Positions 9,522-19,165 of a stretch of DNA of 64,000 nucleotides are shown here, one piece after another (position 1 is the stretch's first letter; the number at the start of each line of letters is the position of its first letter). Source of the DNA: Candidatus Ideonella esbjergensis (GTDB lineage Bacteria; Pseudomonadota; Gammaproteobacteria; Burkholderiales; Burkholderiaceae_C); NCBI GenBank assembly GCA_016710065.1, contig JADJLP010000014.1, positions 186,001-250,000 of the forward strand. The letters are read 5' to 3'. A program made the translations under genes and the position numbers. A model generated the notes under the pieces. The model saw only the letters and a program-made list of their open reading frames with translations. It did not search any database and was not told where the DNA came from.

Positions 9522-10927
9522 ATGAACCCGCCCATCCTCCGTCCAACAGCCGAGCCCTTGGCCGAACGTGTGCGGGGACTGCTGGCCTCGCTGGAGCATG
9601 GCCTGCTCGAGCGTGACGTGGCGGCCCGCGCCGTGCTGTTGGCCGCCTTGGCCGGCGAGCACGTGCTGCTGATCGGCCCGCCCGGCACCGCCAAGAGCGA
9701 GCTGGCGCGGCGGCTGCAGCGCTGCTTTGCCGGCGCGCACTACTTCGAGCGATTGCTCACGCGCTTTTCCACACCCGAGGAGCTGTTTGGCCCGCTCTCG
9801 CTCAAGGCGCTGGAAGACGACCGCTACGAGCGCTTGACCGAGGGCTATCTGCCCACCGCGGGAGTGGCCTTTCTGGACGAGGTGTTCAAGGCCAACTCGG
9901 CGATCCTGAACGCGCTGCTCACGCTGCTCAATGAGCGCGAGTTCGACAACGGCGCGGGCCGTCTGCGCACGCCACTGGTGAGTGTGGTGGGGCCAGCAAC
10001 GAAGGCCCGGTGGAAGACGCATTGATGGCCTTCTTCGACCGCTTTCTGCTGCGCGTGCCCGTGCTGCCAGTGAGCGACGACGGCTTTGCGGCCTTGCTGC
10101 AACTGGGCGACACCGTGTCACCGCCCGCCCAGCCACTGACCGCGGATGACCGTGCGGCGTTGGCCGCTGCCACGCCCGCTGTGATGCTGCCCGATGCCGT
10201 GCTGCAGGCCCTGCAGGCCGCACGGGCCTGGCTGCAAACCCAGACCATTGCCGTGTCTGACCGCCGCTGGCGCCAACTGGTGCGGCTGCTGCAAGTGCAG
10301 GCCGCCAGCGAGGGCCGCACCGCCGTTGATCTGGCCGACCTGTGGTTGCTGCCCTTGGCCGTGGCACCCGAGCCCGATGCCGTGCCGCGCGTGGCGCTGT
10401 GGGTGGCCGAGCAACTGTTGCAGGTGCGTGCCGACGACGCCACCGGCCTGGCCCGCGCTGTCGAAGCCTTCGAGCGCCAGCTCGATCTGGAGCAGCGCGC
10501 CAACCCCGACGAAGCCGACAGCGCCGCCGGCAAGATGGCGCTGGCGCGGGCCATTGCGCCGCGCGGCGAGCCCGAGGGCAGCGGCATGACGCGGCTGATG
10601 AGCCAGACGCTCGAAGCCCAGCTCGTGCAGCGCTACAGCCCTGCCCACGTGGCTGCGCGTGTGGCGCAACTCGACGAAGTGCTGGCCGGCGCCCGCCCGC
10701 GCCGGGTTGCCGCCGCGCAAGCCCACCAGCAGCTGGCCGCGCAACTGGCCGGCCACCTGTGGTGCCCGCCCTCGCTGGTGCGGGGCTGGCTGGCGGTGCT
10801 CGCCGACAGCCACGACAGCCTGGCCCAGTGGGTGGCGCGTGGTGAAGCCGCCCGCGCCGGCTTTGCCGCCTTGCCGCTGGACGACCAAGCCCCGTCCCAG
10901 GCGCCCGCACCACTGAGCTTGGCGTGA
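9522..10927 (+). CDS. MoxR-family AAA+ ATPase (RavA-like), frameshifted
   Basis: AAA+ chaperone of the MoxR family. Walker A is GPPGTAKS (residues 52-59) and Walker B is VAFLDE (115-120), followed by the sensor region NALLTLLNEREFDNG. The frame breaks at GGGG 9989-9992; a fifth G would give VVGASNEGPVEDALMAFFDR and join it to the downstream frame ending at 10927. Joined, the protein is about 468 aa, close to RavA proteins with a C-terminal helical extension. I chose ATG 9522 because AAGGA lies 8 nt upstream. It overlaps the VWA gene start (GTGA), so the two products are made together. The shift is probably a sequence error. Confidence 0.85.
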
Positions 10928-12402
10928 CCCACCCCGACCGCCCCTGGCACCGCCTGGAAGCCCTGCCGCGCACGCTGTGGCTGCCCACCCTGGTGGCCAG
11001 CGTGGGCAGCGCCCAGGCCAAGCTGGTGGACGTGGCGGCATGGCGTGCCGCGTTGCTGGCCGGTGACGCCCCGCCAGCCACGGCCACCTTGGGCGATGCT
11101 GCGGCCACGGCCCCGCTGCGCGCCGTGGTCATTGAACTGGGCCTGCCCGAACTCAGCCGGGCCAGCGAGGCCCTGACCGAGCAGGTGCTGCGCACCCTGT
11201 TGTGGCACCTGGACCGCATCGCCGACCACCAGCCGCGCCTCAGCCGCGAGGCCTCCATTGCCCAGGTGACGGCCGACTTTCGGGGCGCCTGGACGCTAGA
11301 AAGACAAGGCTGGGAGGAGGTGCTGAAGCTGCTGCAAGGCCTGGGCGATCTGGCCAACTTGCGCTGGGACGCCATCGCCGGCCAACTCACCCGTCGCGAG
11401 TGGGCCGATGCCCAGCGCATCAGCGACAAGCTGGGCCAGATGCCCGAGATCAACGCGCTGCTGCGCCGCATCGGCCGCAGCCACCATGCGCCCAGCGCGC
11501 CGGTGGCGCCGGCGCCGCAGCCCGATGACGCACCGGTGCGCAGGCTGCTGGGCCTGCGCGCGGTGGAAACACGGCTGCCCGATGCACCCGGCGAGATCAC
11601 CGGCATACGCCACTCGGCCCACCTGGAGAGCATGCTGGGCAGCGAGGCCGCGCAGATCCGCCACCCGGTGCTGCACAAGCTCTGGCGCGCGCGCCGCGCC
11701 GAAGCGCGGCTGCTGACCTGGGAGAGCGAGGCCGTGCTGGTGGACCTGCGGCCCGACCCGCTGGCGCGGCCGCGCGCCGTGGCCACGCCACCGCAGGCCG
11801 AGCCGCGTGTGCGCGGCCCCATCATCCTGTGCCTGGACACCTCGGGCTCGATGCGTGGCGCGCCCGAGACGATCGCCAAGGCCGTGGCGCTGGCCGCCTT
11901 TCGCGTGGCGCACCGCGAGCAGCGCGGCTGCAAGCTGGTGGCCTTTGGCGGGCCGAACGAAGTGCTGGAGCGCGACCTTTCGCTGGACGGCGACGGCCTG
12001 GCGGCGCTGCTGGATTTGATGGGCCAGAGCTTCGACGGCGGCACCGACGTGCAAGTGCCCATCGAGCGTGCGCTGGCGGCCGTGCACGAGGCGTGCTGGA
12101 GCAGCGCAGACCTGCTGATCATCAGCGACGGCGAGTTTGGCTGCGTGCCGGCCACGCTGGCCTCGCTGGACCAGGCCCGCGAACAACTGGGCTTGCGCGT
12201 GCAAGGGGTGCTGGTGGGCGACCGCGAAACCCTGGGCCTGATGGACACCTGCGACGACATCCACTGGGTGCGCGAGTGGCGCCGGCATGGCGATGGCAGC
12301 CACGTGGCGGCCAACTTCTCGCCGGTGCACAGCAAGAGCCTGACGGCGCTGTACTTTCCCAACGCGCTGGGCGCGCGGGCCAGCCGGCACAAGCCGGGCT
12401 GA
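10924..12402 (+). CDS. VWA-domain protein, partner of the MoxR ATPase (ViaA-like)
   Basis: A 492-residue protein: a long helical N-terminal region (to about 290) and a C-terminal von Willebrand A domain with an intact MIDAS (LCLDTSGSM near 303-311, a Thr region FDGGTDV near 375, and an ISDGE motif). MoxR-VWA pairs assemble or repair metalloproteins or respiratory complexes; in E. coli RavA-ViaA associates with respiratory complexes and phospholipids. The start is GTG within the stop of the ATPase gene (GTGA). The substrate is not shown by the neighbours. Confidence 0.87.
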   Translation: MTHPDRPWHRLEALPRTLWLPTLVASVGSAQAKLVDVAAWRAALLAGDAPPATATLGDAAATAPLRAVVIELGLPELSRASEALTEQVLRTLLWHLDRIADHQPRLSREASIAQVTADFRGAWTLERQGWEEVLKLLQGLGDLANLRWDAIAGQLTRREWADAQRISDKLGQMPEINALLRRIGRSHHAPSAPVAPAPQPDDAPVRRLLGLRAVETRLPDAPGEITGIRHSAHLESMLGSEAAQIRHPVLHKLWRARRAEARLLTWESEAVLVDLRPDPLARPRAVATPPQAEPRVRGPIILCLDTSGSMRGAPETIAKAVALAAFRVAHREQRGCKLVAFGGPNEVLERDLSLDGDGLAALLDLMGQSFDGGTDVQVPIERALAAVHEACWSSADLLIISDGEFGCVPATLASLDQAREQLGLRVQGVLVGDRETLGLMDTCDDIHWVREWRRHGDGSHVAANFSPVHSKSLTALYFPNALGARASRHKPG

Positions 12403-12413
12403 CCCACCCCCGT

Positions 12414-12440
12414 CGTCATTCCCGCGCAGGCGGGAATCCA
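12414..12440. repeat. REP-type palindrome, single arm
   Basis: One arm of the same repeat family with core CCCGCGCAGGCGGG, between the convergent VWA gene and the collagen-like lipoprotein gene. No partner arm follows. Confidence 0.75.
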
Positions 12441-12480
12441 CGGCGCAAGCTGCGGTCAATCGCCTCCGTGGCAAGCCGCA

Positions 12481-14529
12481 TCAATTCATCGCAAAACCCA
12501 CGCCCATCTCGTTGATCATCAGGAACACCCCAGCACCGATGTACTGCAGCGCGATGGAGTCGTATTGGCGGCCTTGCAGCCAGCCGGCTGTCCCCGCCGT
12601 GGTGCTCCACAAAGGCGTTGGCGCCGAGGTGTAGATATCGCCAAAGCCCACCGCGCCCGCCAGCTTGGTCCCGTCCGCCGACGTGGCCACCAGGTTCCAG
12701 TTCTGGCTGCTGCCCTGCGCTTGCCAGCTGGCGCCTGAATCGGCCGAGGTGTAGACCTGCCCGTTGCCCACGGCCGCCACCAGGCGAATCCCGTCGGCCG
12801 AGGATGCGATCGAACGCCACAGTTGGTTCGTGGCTCGCGCCGTCCAGGTCAAACCTGCATCGGTGGAGGTGTAGATGGTGTCGGAATCCGCAGCCGCCGC
12901 CAGGCGTGTGCCATCGGCGGATGACGTCACGGATACCCAACCCGCCGCCTGGCCATGGGCAGCCCAGGTCGCGCCAGCGTCTGCCGACGTGTAGATCTGC
13001 TCGCCCCAAGCCACCGCAACCAGTGAATTGCCATCGCTGGAGGAAGCCACCGAAGTCCAAGACGAAACCGGAGTGGCTCGGCTGACCCAGGTCACGCCGT
13101 AGTCGCTGGAGGTGTAGATCTGGCCCCCGTACACGGTAGCCACCAGATGGCTGCCGTCCGCCGACGAGGCCACGGTATTCCAGTGCCTGACCGCGTCACG
13201 AGGGGTCCAGCTGGCACCATAGTCGGCAGACGTGTAGATGGCGTCGCCATCCGCAACGACGACAAGATGGCTTCCATTTGAGGATGAGGCCACATTCCAG
13301 CTGCTGTACGTCGCCACTGGCGCGCTCAGGGGCTGGTTCCAAGTCAATCCGGCATCGCTGGACGTGTGTATGTAGTCGTCAGTGAGCACCAACCGGGTCC
13401 CGTCTGCAGACGAAGCCAAGCCACCCCAATTGCCAGTGAGCCCTCTGGCCGTCCAGGTGGTGCCTATGGACCGGCCTGCGCGGTAAGGCCCGGAGGGCAT
13501 CTGTATCCGTTGGCCGGCTTGCTGAACCACCTTCCAGCCACCAGGCCCGGCGCCCGTCACCTGCACCACATCGCCCACAGCCGGATTGGCCGGCAAGGTG
13601 ACCGCAACCGTGGAGGCACTGTCGGCGACGTAGCCGGTGTTGCTGCTCGCCTGAACCGCGTCACCTGTGACATCCACCCAGGTGATGCCGGGCCCGGCGG
13701 GGCCGGTCGCGCCAGTGGCTCCCGTCGCCCCGGTCGCACCCGGTGCGCCATTGCAGACGTAAGACGACGAGGTGAACTCAGTGGCGTCCAGAGTGCCGTT
13801 GCCGTTGGCATCCAGCCCGACATAGATCCGGCTGCCGCCGTAGGGGCAACCGAGCAGCTGGGCATCGGGCACGATGGCGGCCAAGGTGTTCAGGCCATTG
13901 GCGCCAGTCGGGCCTGTGGCACCAGTTGCTCCAGTTGAGCCCGCTGCGCCTGTGGCACCTGTGGCACCAGTCGCACCAGTCGCACCAGTCGCACCAGTCG
14001 CACCAGTCGCACCAGTCGCACCAGTCGGGCCTGTGTCACCCGTCGCACCGGTTGCCCCATTGCAAATGTAGGAGCTCGACGTGATCTCCACGTCATCCAG
14101 CGTGTTGTTGCCGTTGGCATCAGCGCCGGCGCTCACCTTTTGGCCGCCCGCAGCGCAACTGGTGCCGACGGGCTCCGGTGTGACGGTCACCAACACACTC
14201 AGGCCGTTCGTGCCGTTCACGCCATTGGTGCCGTTCGCACCGCTGCTGCCGTTGGCGCCGTTGCAGACGTACTGCGTGTTGCTCACCTCGGCGTCATCCA
14301 GCACGCCATTGGCGTTGGTGTCGATGCCCGATTGCACGGTGATGCCACCGTTGGCGCAGGTTGCCACCGGTGCCGACACCTGCAGCGCAAACGCCACCGA
14401 GTTCTTGCCTGCCGCTGCTGGGGCAGCGGGGCTAGAGCCACCGCCGCAGGCCGACAGCAGCGCGGCGGCACTGGCCACGCCGATCCAGGCCTGGATCGCC
14501 GGCCAAGTTGTGGTTGATGCTGGTTTCAT
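12481..14529 (-). CDS. Collagen-like surface lipoprotein with Ca-loop and Asp-box repeats
   Basis: A 682-residue predicted lipoprotein (LLSAC, Cys28). Three modules each combine a DxNxNGxLDxxE loop (about 70-81, 137-148, 240-251) with a following YVCNG or YICNG segment. Two collagen-like Gly-X-Y tracts, mostly GAT, lie at about 158-210 and 261-280. The C-terminal half (about 330-660) is a run of near-identical repeats of about 42 residues, each with an Asp-box such as SSDAGLTW, SADYGASW and STDAGLTW, suggesting a beta-propeller. No catalytic residues are recognised; a surface adhesin or matrix role is my inference. It is divergent from a response regulator. The tract at 13964-14026 is a perfect 9-bp tandem repeat. 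Confidence 0.8.
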   Translation of the reverse strand: MKPASTTTWPAIQAWIGVASAAALLSACGGGSSPAAPAAAGKNSVAFALQVSAPVATCANGGITVQSGIDTNANGVLDDAEVSNTQYVCNGANGSSGANGTNGVNGTNGLSVLVTVTPEPVGTSCAAGGQKVSAGADANGNNTLDDVEITSSSYICNGATGATGDTGPTGATGATGATGATGATGATGATGATGAAGSTGATGATGPTGANGLNTLAAIVPDAQLLGCPYGGSRIYVGLDANGNGTLDATEFTSSSYVCNGAPGATGATGATGATGPAGPGITWVDVTGDAVQASSNTGYVADSASTVAVTLPANPAVGDVVQVTGAGPGGWKVVQQAGQRIQMPSGPYRAGRSIGTTWTARGLTGNWGGLASSADGTRLVLTDDYIHTSSDAGLTWNQPLSAPVATYSSWNVASSSNGSHLVVVADGDAIYTSADYGASWTPRDAVRHWNTVASSADGSHLVATVYGGQIYTSSDYGVTWVSRATPVSSWTSVASSSDGNSLVAVAWGEQIYTSADAGATWAAHGQAAGWVSVTSSADGTRLAAAADSDTIYTSTDAGLTWTARATNQLWRSIASSADGIRLVAAVGNGQVYTSADSGASWQAQGSSQNWNLVATSADGTKLAGAVGFGDIYTSAPTPLWSTTAGTAGWLQGRQYDSIALQYIGAGVFLMINEMGVGFAMN
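13964..14026. repeat. 9-bp tandem repeat inside the collagen-like tract
   Basis: Seven perfect head-to-tail copies of GCACCAGTC (plus strand) encode alternating Gly-Ala-Thr triplets in the minus-strand lipoprotein gene. The unit keeps the frame, so copy-number change would alter the length of the collagen stalk without truncating the protein. Confidence 0.95.
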
Positions 14530-14746
14530 GGTCCGTCCTTCTGGTCAAGAAAATGCTGGGCCCTGCCGGGCACGGCGCCGCAGGCCTGGGGCAAATCCAG
14601 GCTTGAAGTGAAGGCCTCTGAGGGGATGAGCGGCGGCGGTATTCGCCAGCGCTTCATGGAGGCTGATGCTAGGCAAGACCGCGCAGCAAATGAATGATCC
14701 ATTTAGACCAGACGCCGCGCGCTACCACGGTGGTTTAATGCGCGCC

Positions 14747-15358
14747 ATGTCTCTTTTGCCCGCGTACCGCGTCTTGCTTGTCGATGACCACGCGATGTTT
14801 CGCACCGGGCTCAAGATGGTGATCAGCACGGCCATGCCCGACACCGAAATTCTTGAAGCGGGCTCCCTGGAGGCGGCGCTCAGCAGCGTGGCTGGCGACG
14901 TGCATGTGCTGCTGCTGGACATCATGCTCAAGGGCTTGAACGGGCTCGAAGGCCTGGCCCTGCTCAAGCGCAGGTGGCCACTGGCGCCGGTGCTGGTGCT
15001 GTCGTCGCAAGACGAGCCGGAGACCGTGCGCTTGGCGTTGTCACGGGGCGCTGCAGGCTTTGTCTCCAAGGCCGAGCCGGCCGAGAAGATTGTGGAGGCC
15101 ATTCAACTGGCCTTGGGCGGGCACGTCGCCACGGTGCAGGCGTTCGGCGATGGGGCGGTGCAGCAGCGGCTGACCCCGCGCCAATGCGAGGTGCTGAGCT
15201 TGTTGCACCAGGGTTTGTCCAACAAGCTCATCGCGCGCCAGCTCTCGCTGTCTGACAACACCGTGCGCCGCCACGTGCAGGACATCCTCGCCTTCTTCGA
15301 CGTGGCCAGTCGCACAGAAGCTGTCTTCGAGGCGCGCCAGCGCGGCCTGATCCACTGA
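14747..15358 (+). CDS. LuxR/NarL-family response regulator
   Basis: A 203-residue two-domain regulator. The receiver domain shows LLVDDH at the acidic pocket, LLLDIML with the phospho-acceptor Asp, and VSKAEP with the conserved Lys. The C-terminal LuxR-type HTH is LTPRQCEVLSLLHQGLSNKL onward. Start choice: ATG 14747 (MSLLPAYRV); ATG 14738 is equally in frame. It is followed after 1 nt by the hybrid kinase gene, so the two form a two-component system. The divergent lipoprotein gene shares the intergenic region and is a likely target by position only. Confidence 0.9.
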   Translation: MSLLPAYRVLLVDDHAMFRTGLKMVISTAMPDTEILEAGSLEAALSSVAGDVHVLLLDIMLKGLNGLEGLALLKRRWPLAPVLVLSSQDEPETVRLALSRGAAGFVSKAEPAEKIVEAIQLALGGHVATVQAFGDGAVQQRLTPRQCEVLSLLHQGLSNKLIARQLSLSDNTVRRHVQDILAFFDVASRTEAVFEARQRGLIH

Positions 15359-15359
15359 C

Positions 15360-17153
15360 ATGCCGTTCAAGCTTGCGCGCTTGAAGCAATGGTGGGCCAA
15401 CCCACTGGGCTTGGAAGGCGATGAAGTTCTGTTGGCGCAACTGCAGTTGGTGGCGAGCAATCAGGTGGCCGGGGCGATGGGTGTGTTCCTGGCTGTGTGC
15501 GTGCTGACCTGGACTTTGGCCGACCAGATCGGCCGCGTGACCATGGGCCTCTGGGCCTTGGCCATGGCCACCCTCATGTGGGTGGCCAGCCGCCACGCAC
15601 GTCAGAACCACAGCCAGGGCATCTTGGCGGCTCGGGCCCGCGCTGTGGTGCGGCGGCTGATGGTGGGCGGCGCCATCCATGGGTTGCTGTGGGGCAGCCT
15701 GGGCTGGCTGACCTTGGGCCGAACCTCGGACAAGAGCAGCTACCTGGTGCTCGCGGTGATCGCCGGCATGTCGGGCGGGGCCACCGCCACGCTGGCCCTG
15801 CTGCTGCCGCTGCAACTGGCCTTTCTGCTGCCCGTGTTCTTCATGATCACGCTGAAGGTCTGGTGGCTGGGCGACCCGGCGTATTTCGGCCTGGGCCTCA
15901 TCTGTGTAGGCTACCTGGCTTCGCTGCTGCACCATGGGCTCGTCAATGCCAGAGCCACGCGCACCACGATAGGCCTGCGCTTCGAGAACATCGCGTTGCT
16001 GGAAAAGCTGCATGCCGAGACCCAGCTGGCGCAGGACGCACGCCTGGAAGCGGAGCAGGCCAATGCCGCCAAGTCCAAGTTCCTGGCCGCGGCCAGCCAC
16101 GACTTGCGCCAGCCCATCCACGCGCAAGGCCTGTTCCTGGAGGTGCTGGCGCACACGGCGCTGGACGCCCAACAGCGCGAATTGCTGGCCAGCGCTGGTG
16201 CCGCGCGAGAAGCCTCGGCCGAGATGCTCAACACCTTGCTCGATTTCTCGCGCATCGAGGCCGGTGTGGTTCAACCCCAGGTGCAAGCCTTTCGGGTTCA
16301 GAACCTGCTCAACAAGATCGAACGCGAGTTTGTGCAGCAGGCCGACGCCAAGGGCTTGGCCTACCGCTCGCGTGAAAGTGCGCTGGTGCTGCAGTCTGAC
16401 CCGGCCCTGGTCGAGCTGATTCTGCGCAACCTGGTGTCCAACGCCATCCAGTACACGCAGCATGGCGGCCTGCTGGTGACCTGCCGACGGCGCGGCGAGC
16501 AGGCTCTGCTGGAAGTCTGGGACACAGGCATGGGCATCGCGGCCTCGCAACAGGCCGAGGTGTTTCGCGAGTTTCACCAGCTCGGCAACCCCGAACGCGA
16601 CCGCAGCAAAGGCCTGGGCCTGGGCCTGGCCATCGTGAATGGGCTGGCGCACACGCTGGGGCATGCGGTGTCGCTGAGCTCATCGCCGCAACGCGGCAGT
16701 GTGTTCAGGCTGGCCCTGCCCCTGGCACCCGGCTCGGCACCCGCCGTGTTGCCGGCACCGGAGGACAACGCGGCCTGGCAGTCGCAGCGGCGCGTGCTGG
16801 TCATAGACGACGATGCCCAGGTGCGTGAGGGCATGCTGCACTTGTTGCGCGACTGGGGTTGCCTGTGTGATGCCGCGTCCACGGTGGACGAGGCACTGGT
16901 CTTGGCCCAGAACACCCGCCCAGATTTGGTGATCAGCGACTACCGGCTCGGCGAGCAACGCACCGGCATCGAGGCCATTGCCGCGTTGCGGGCGCTCGTG
17001 GGCGGCGTGCTGCCGGGGCTTTTGATCACCGGTGACACGGCACCCGATAGGCTGCGCGAGGCTACGGCCAGTGGCATCCCCTTGCTGCACAAGCCTGTCT
17101 CGACGAGCCAGTTGTACCGGGCGCTGGCGGCTGCACTGCCGAAAAATGGCTAG
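15360..17153 (+). CDS. Membrane hybrid sensor histidine kinase with C-terminal receiver
   Basis: A 597-residue kinase. The N-terminal third has about five to six hydrophobic segments (for example residues 36-60, 100-125, 130-165) and no known sensor signature. A short coiled coil precedes the H-box SHDLRQPIHAQGLF (His about 247), then the N-box NLVSNAIQYTQ, G1 WDTGMGI and G2 GLGLGLAIV. The C-terminal receiver has VIDDDAQVREGM and the acceptor LVISDYRLG. It is cotranscribed with the upstream LuxR-type regulator. The RQP variant of the H-box is common to a RpfC/TodS-like kinase group. Confidence 0.9.
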   Translation: MPFKLARLKQWWANPLGLEGDEVLLAQLQLVASNQVAGAMGVFLAVCVLTWTLADQIGRVTMGLWALAMATLMWVASRHARQNHSQGILAARARAVVRRLMVGGAIHGLLWGSLGWLTLGRTSDKSSYLVLAVIAGMSGGATATLALLLPLQLAFLLPVFFMITLKVWWLGDPAYFGLGLICVGYLASLLHHGLVNARATRTTIGLRFENIALLEKLHAETQLAQDARLEAEQANAAKSKFLAAASHDLRQPIHAQGLFLEVLAHTALDAQQRELLASAGAAREASAEMLNTLLDFSRIEAGVVQPQVQAFRVQNLLNKIEREFVQQADAKGLAYRSRESALVLQSDPALVELILRNLVSNAIQYTQHGGLLVTCRRRGEQALLEVWDTGMGIAASQQAEVFREFHQLGNPERDRSKGLGLGLAIVNGLAHTLGHAVSLSSSPQRGSVFRLALPLAPGSAPAVLPAPEDNAAWQSQRRVLVIDDDAQVREGMLHLLRDWGCLCDAASTVDEALVLAQNTRPDLVISDYRLGEQRTGIEAIAALRALVGGVLPGLLITGDTAPDRLREATASGIPLLHKPVSTSQLYRALAAALPKNG

Positions 17154-17168
17154 CCTTGGCCAGGCCCG

Positions 17169-17612
17169 TTAGAGACTCGGGCTCAGGTGCTTGACCATGG
17201 TGTACTTCTCCACGCCGCCGGTGTAGCCCGCCAGCGTCAACACCACCTCATAGCCCAGCGCACGGTAGAAGGCCGGCGCCTGGAAGCTGAAGGTGTCGAG
17301 GTAGAAGGTGGTGCACCCGCGCGCCATGGCCGCCTGTTCAAAGGCCTGCATCAGCCGGCGGCCCTGGCCCTGCAGCCGCAGGGTCTCGTCCACCCACAGC
17401 TGCTGCAGCTCACAGCATTGGCCCCAGGTGCGGCCCATGGCACCGCCGCGCACGCTGCCGTCGGCGTCCTGGGCGATGCAGGCCAGCGCCTGCACGTCCT
17501 GCAGCGGGGCCGCTGTGTTGTTGTGCGTATCCAGCCCCAGGTCCACCACGGCTGCGGCCTCGCGTGGCCAGGTGTCATGGGTGCTGATCTGCAGGCGTTC
17601 GCGCTGGCTCAT
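17169..17612 (-). CDS. GNAT-family N-acetyltransferase
   Basis: A 147-residue single-domain acetyltransferase. The acetyl-CoA binding motif A is LWVDETLRLQGQGRRLMQAF (Q/RxxGxG/A type), followed by DTFSFQAPAFYRALGYE, the usual C-terminal beta-bulge segment. The substrate cannot be told from sequence. ATG 17612 starts 5 nt after the stop of the upstream hydroxylase gene, which suggests one operon. Confidence 0.8.
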   Translation of the reverse strand: MSQRERLQISTHDTWPREAAAVVDLGLDTHNNTAAPLQDVQALACIAQDADGSVRGGAMGRTWGQCCELQQLWVDETLRLQGQGRRLMQAFEQAAMARGCTTFYLDTFSFQAPAFYRALGYEVVLTLAGYTGGVEKYTMVKHLSPSL

Positions 17613-17616
17613 GGGT

Positions 17617-18407
17617 TCATCTCTTCTTGACAAGGCAGGCGCCACACGGCGCCGATGCGGGGGCTGGTGTTTCGGGTGCCAGCGTGCCCATCCAACGGTC
17701 CCAGAACAGGAAGTAGAAGCTGTAGTTGTGGTGCCCGCGCAGGTGGTGCGTGGCGTGCGAGGTGGAGGTGTTGATCCACCGGCCGATGGGGTGCCACGCC
17801 ATGCCAGGGCCGTAGAACTCGCGGCCGCAATGGCCGTAGACGTTGTAGGCGGTGGAGAAGGTCTGGAAGATCAGGATGGCCAGCGGGTGCGCGGGATGAT
17901 GAACAGCATGGGCACGGTGATCAAGGCTTCCACCAGCGCCTCCCAGGGGTGGAAGCTGTAGGCCGCGAAGGCCGTGGGGTGCACCGACTGGTGGTGCAAA
18001 CGGTGCACGCGCGCGTAGAGCCAGCGCGTGTGCATGGCGCGGTGCGCCCAGTAGAAGAAGCTGTCGTGCAGCACCACCATGGCCGGGATGCTGAGCACGA
18101 ACCACCAGGCCGGATGGTCGGCGAAGTGCAGGTAGATCAGGCTGTGCTTCAAGGCGCCGGTGGACCACAGCACGCCGTTGACCATGCCGAAGATGGCCAG
18201 CGACAGCACCGAGAAGACCAGCTCGCGGCCGATGTGGCGACGCGCGTTGAAGGCCGCAGGCACGTGGGCATGGGGCCGGCCCCAACCGCCTCGCGGCGTG
18301 GGCCGGGCAAACAGCCAGGTGAGCGAGGCCATGGCCAGGTAGCGCAGGCCGTACAGCGTGAACACGTACAGCGTGGGGTAGAGGAACGGGTTTTGCTGCA
18401 GGTTCAT
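17617..18407 (-). CDS. Sterol desaturase / fatty-acid hydroxylase family membrane protein, frameshifted
   Basis: Integral membrane di-iron hydroxylase. The histidine boxes are HDSFFYWAHRAMH, HRLHHQSVHP and HATHHLRGHHNYS, with WDRWMGT near the C-terminus; several hydrophobic segments lie between. The frame breaks near 17892: FIIPRTRWPS stops, whereas one added base gives FIIPAHPLAILIFQTF and continues to the stop at 17617. This fits a one-base loss in a short C/G run. The substrate is unknown; relatives act on lipids. It lies between ureF and a GNAT gene. Confidence 0.8.
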
Positions 18408-18437
18408 GGCGGCAGTCAGTCGCGTCGCGGTTGCGGC

Positions 18438-19148
18438 TCAGGAGCGGAACAGCCGTGAGTATTGCGCCTCGTGGCGCGCCGAGAGGATGGCCAGCATGGG
18501 TGTGCAGGCCTGGCGCTCGCCGTCGGGCAGGGCGATGGCCGCGTCCACCACGGCGGGGATGGCCTCGCTCAGCGCTGCCAGCATGCGCTGGCCCGCGCTC
18601 TGGCCCAGCGGCACCGATTTGATGGCGGCCTGCACCATGTTCTCGGCCCAGCCAAAGGCATGGGCCAGCAGGGCGTCTCGCACGGGCGCGCCGGTGTGCA
18701 CGGCGGCCAGCGCAAAGGCCACCGGCCAGGTGGGTGCCGGGGCCAGCGCACGCAACGCCGCCACGCGCGGGTCGTCGGGCTGGCGCTGGCGCAGCCAATC
18801 GCACAGCGAGCGGCCCATCTGCTCGGCCTGCTGGCGCAACTCGCTGGTTTCGCGGGTGGTGCGCACCCAGTCGTTCAGCTCGGTGACGCGGCCCAGGTCG
18901 CTGCGCTGCCACGCGCCAAAGGCCTGGGCCACCACGGCCAGGTCGGCACGGCCCAGGGCCAGCGCGAGTTGGTCCAGCAGCCAGTGCTGGGCCTTGGTTT
19001 CGGTGTCGGCCAGGCCGGCTTCCACGGCCGATTCCAGGCCTTCGGAGTAGCTGAAGCCACCCACCGGCAAGGCCGGTGAGGCCAGCCACATCAGCTGCAA
19101 CAGGGCCTGGGCCGGCCAGGCAGATGCGGGCAAAGGTTCGCTCTGCAT
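18438..19148 (-). CDS. ureF: Urease accessory protein UreF
   Basis: Helical GTPase-regulating chaperone that bridges UreD and UreG on apo-urease. Seen are the family starts LLQLMWLASPALPVGGFSYS and EGLESAVEAG, WLLDQLA, RETSELRQQAEQMG, and the C-terminal QSAGQRML segment. The 236-aa length is normal. It starts 17 bp after ureE and is followed by a lipid hydroxylase gene rather than ureG. Confidence 0.94.
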   Translation of the reverse strand: MQSEPLPASAWPAQALLQLMWLASPALPVGGFSYSEGLESAVEAGLADTETKAQHWLLDQLALALGRADLAVVAQAFGAWQRSDLGRVTELNDWVRTTRETSELRQQAEQMGRSLCDWLRQRQPDDPRVAALRALAPAPTWPVAFALAAVHTGAPVRDALLAHAFGWAENMVQAAIKSVPLGQSAGQRMLAALSEAIPAVVDAAIALPDGERQACTPMLAILSARHEAQYSRLFRS

Positions 19149-19165
19149 GGCGGCTCTGGGTCGGC

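Noticed and set aside
10010..10927. A separate second gene after the MoxR ATPase
   Set aside because: Its start follows directly from a one-base shift in the ATPase frame and it lacks a ribosome site; it is the C-terminal part of the same protein.
8685..12419. Very long open frame on the minus strand (1244 codons)
   Set aside because: It has an Arg/Ala/Gly/Pro-rich shadow composition and lies opposite the ureG, MoxR and VWA genes, which have clear domains.
13864..14046. Dense short tandem repeats that could suggest a CRISPR array
   Set aside because: Units are 9 bp, contiguous, have no spacers and encode Gly-Ala-Thr triplets of the lipoprotein.
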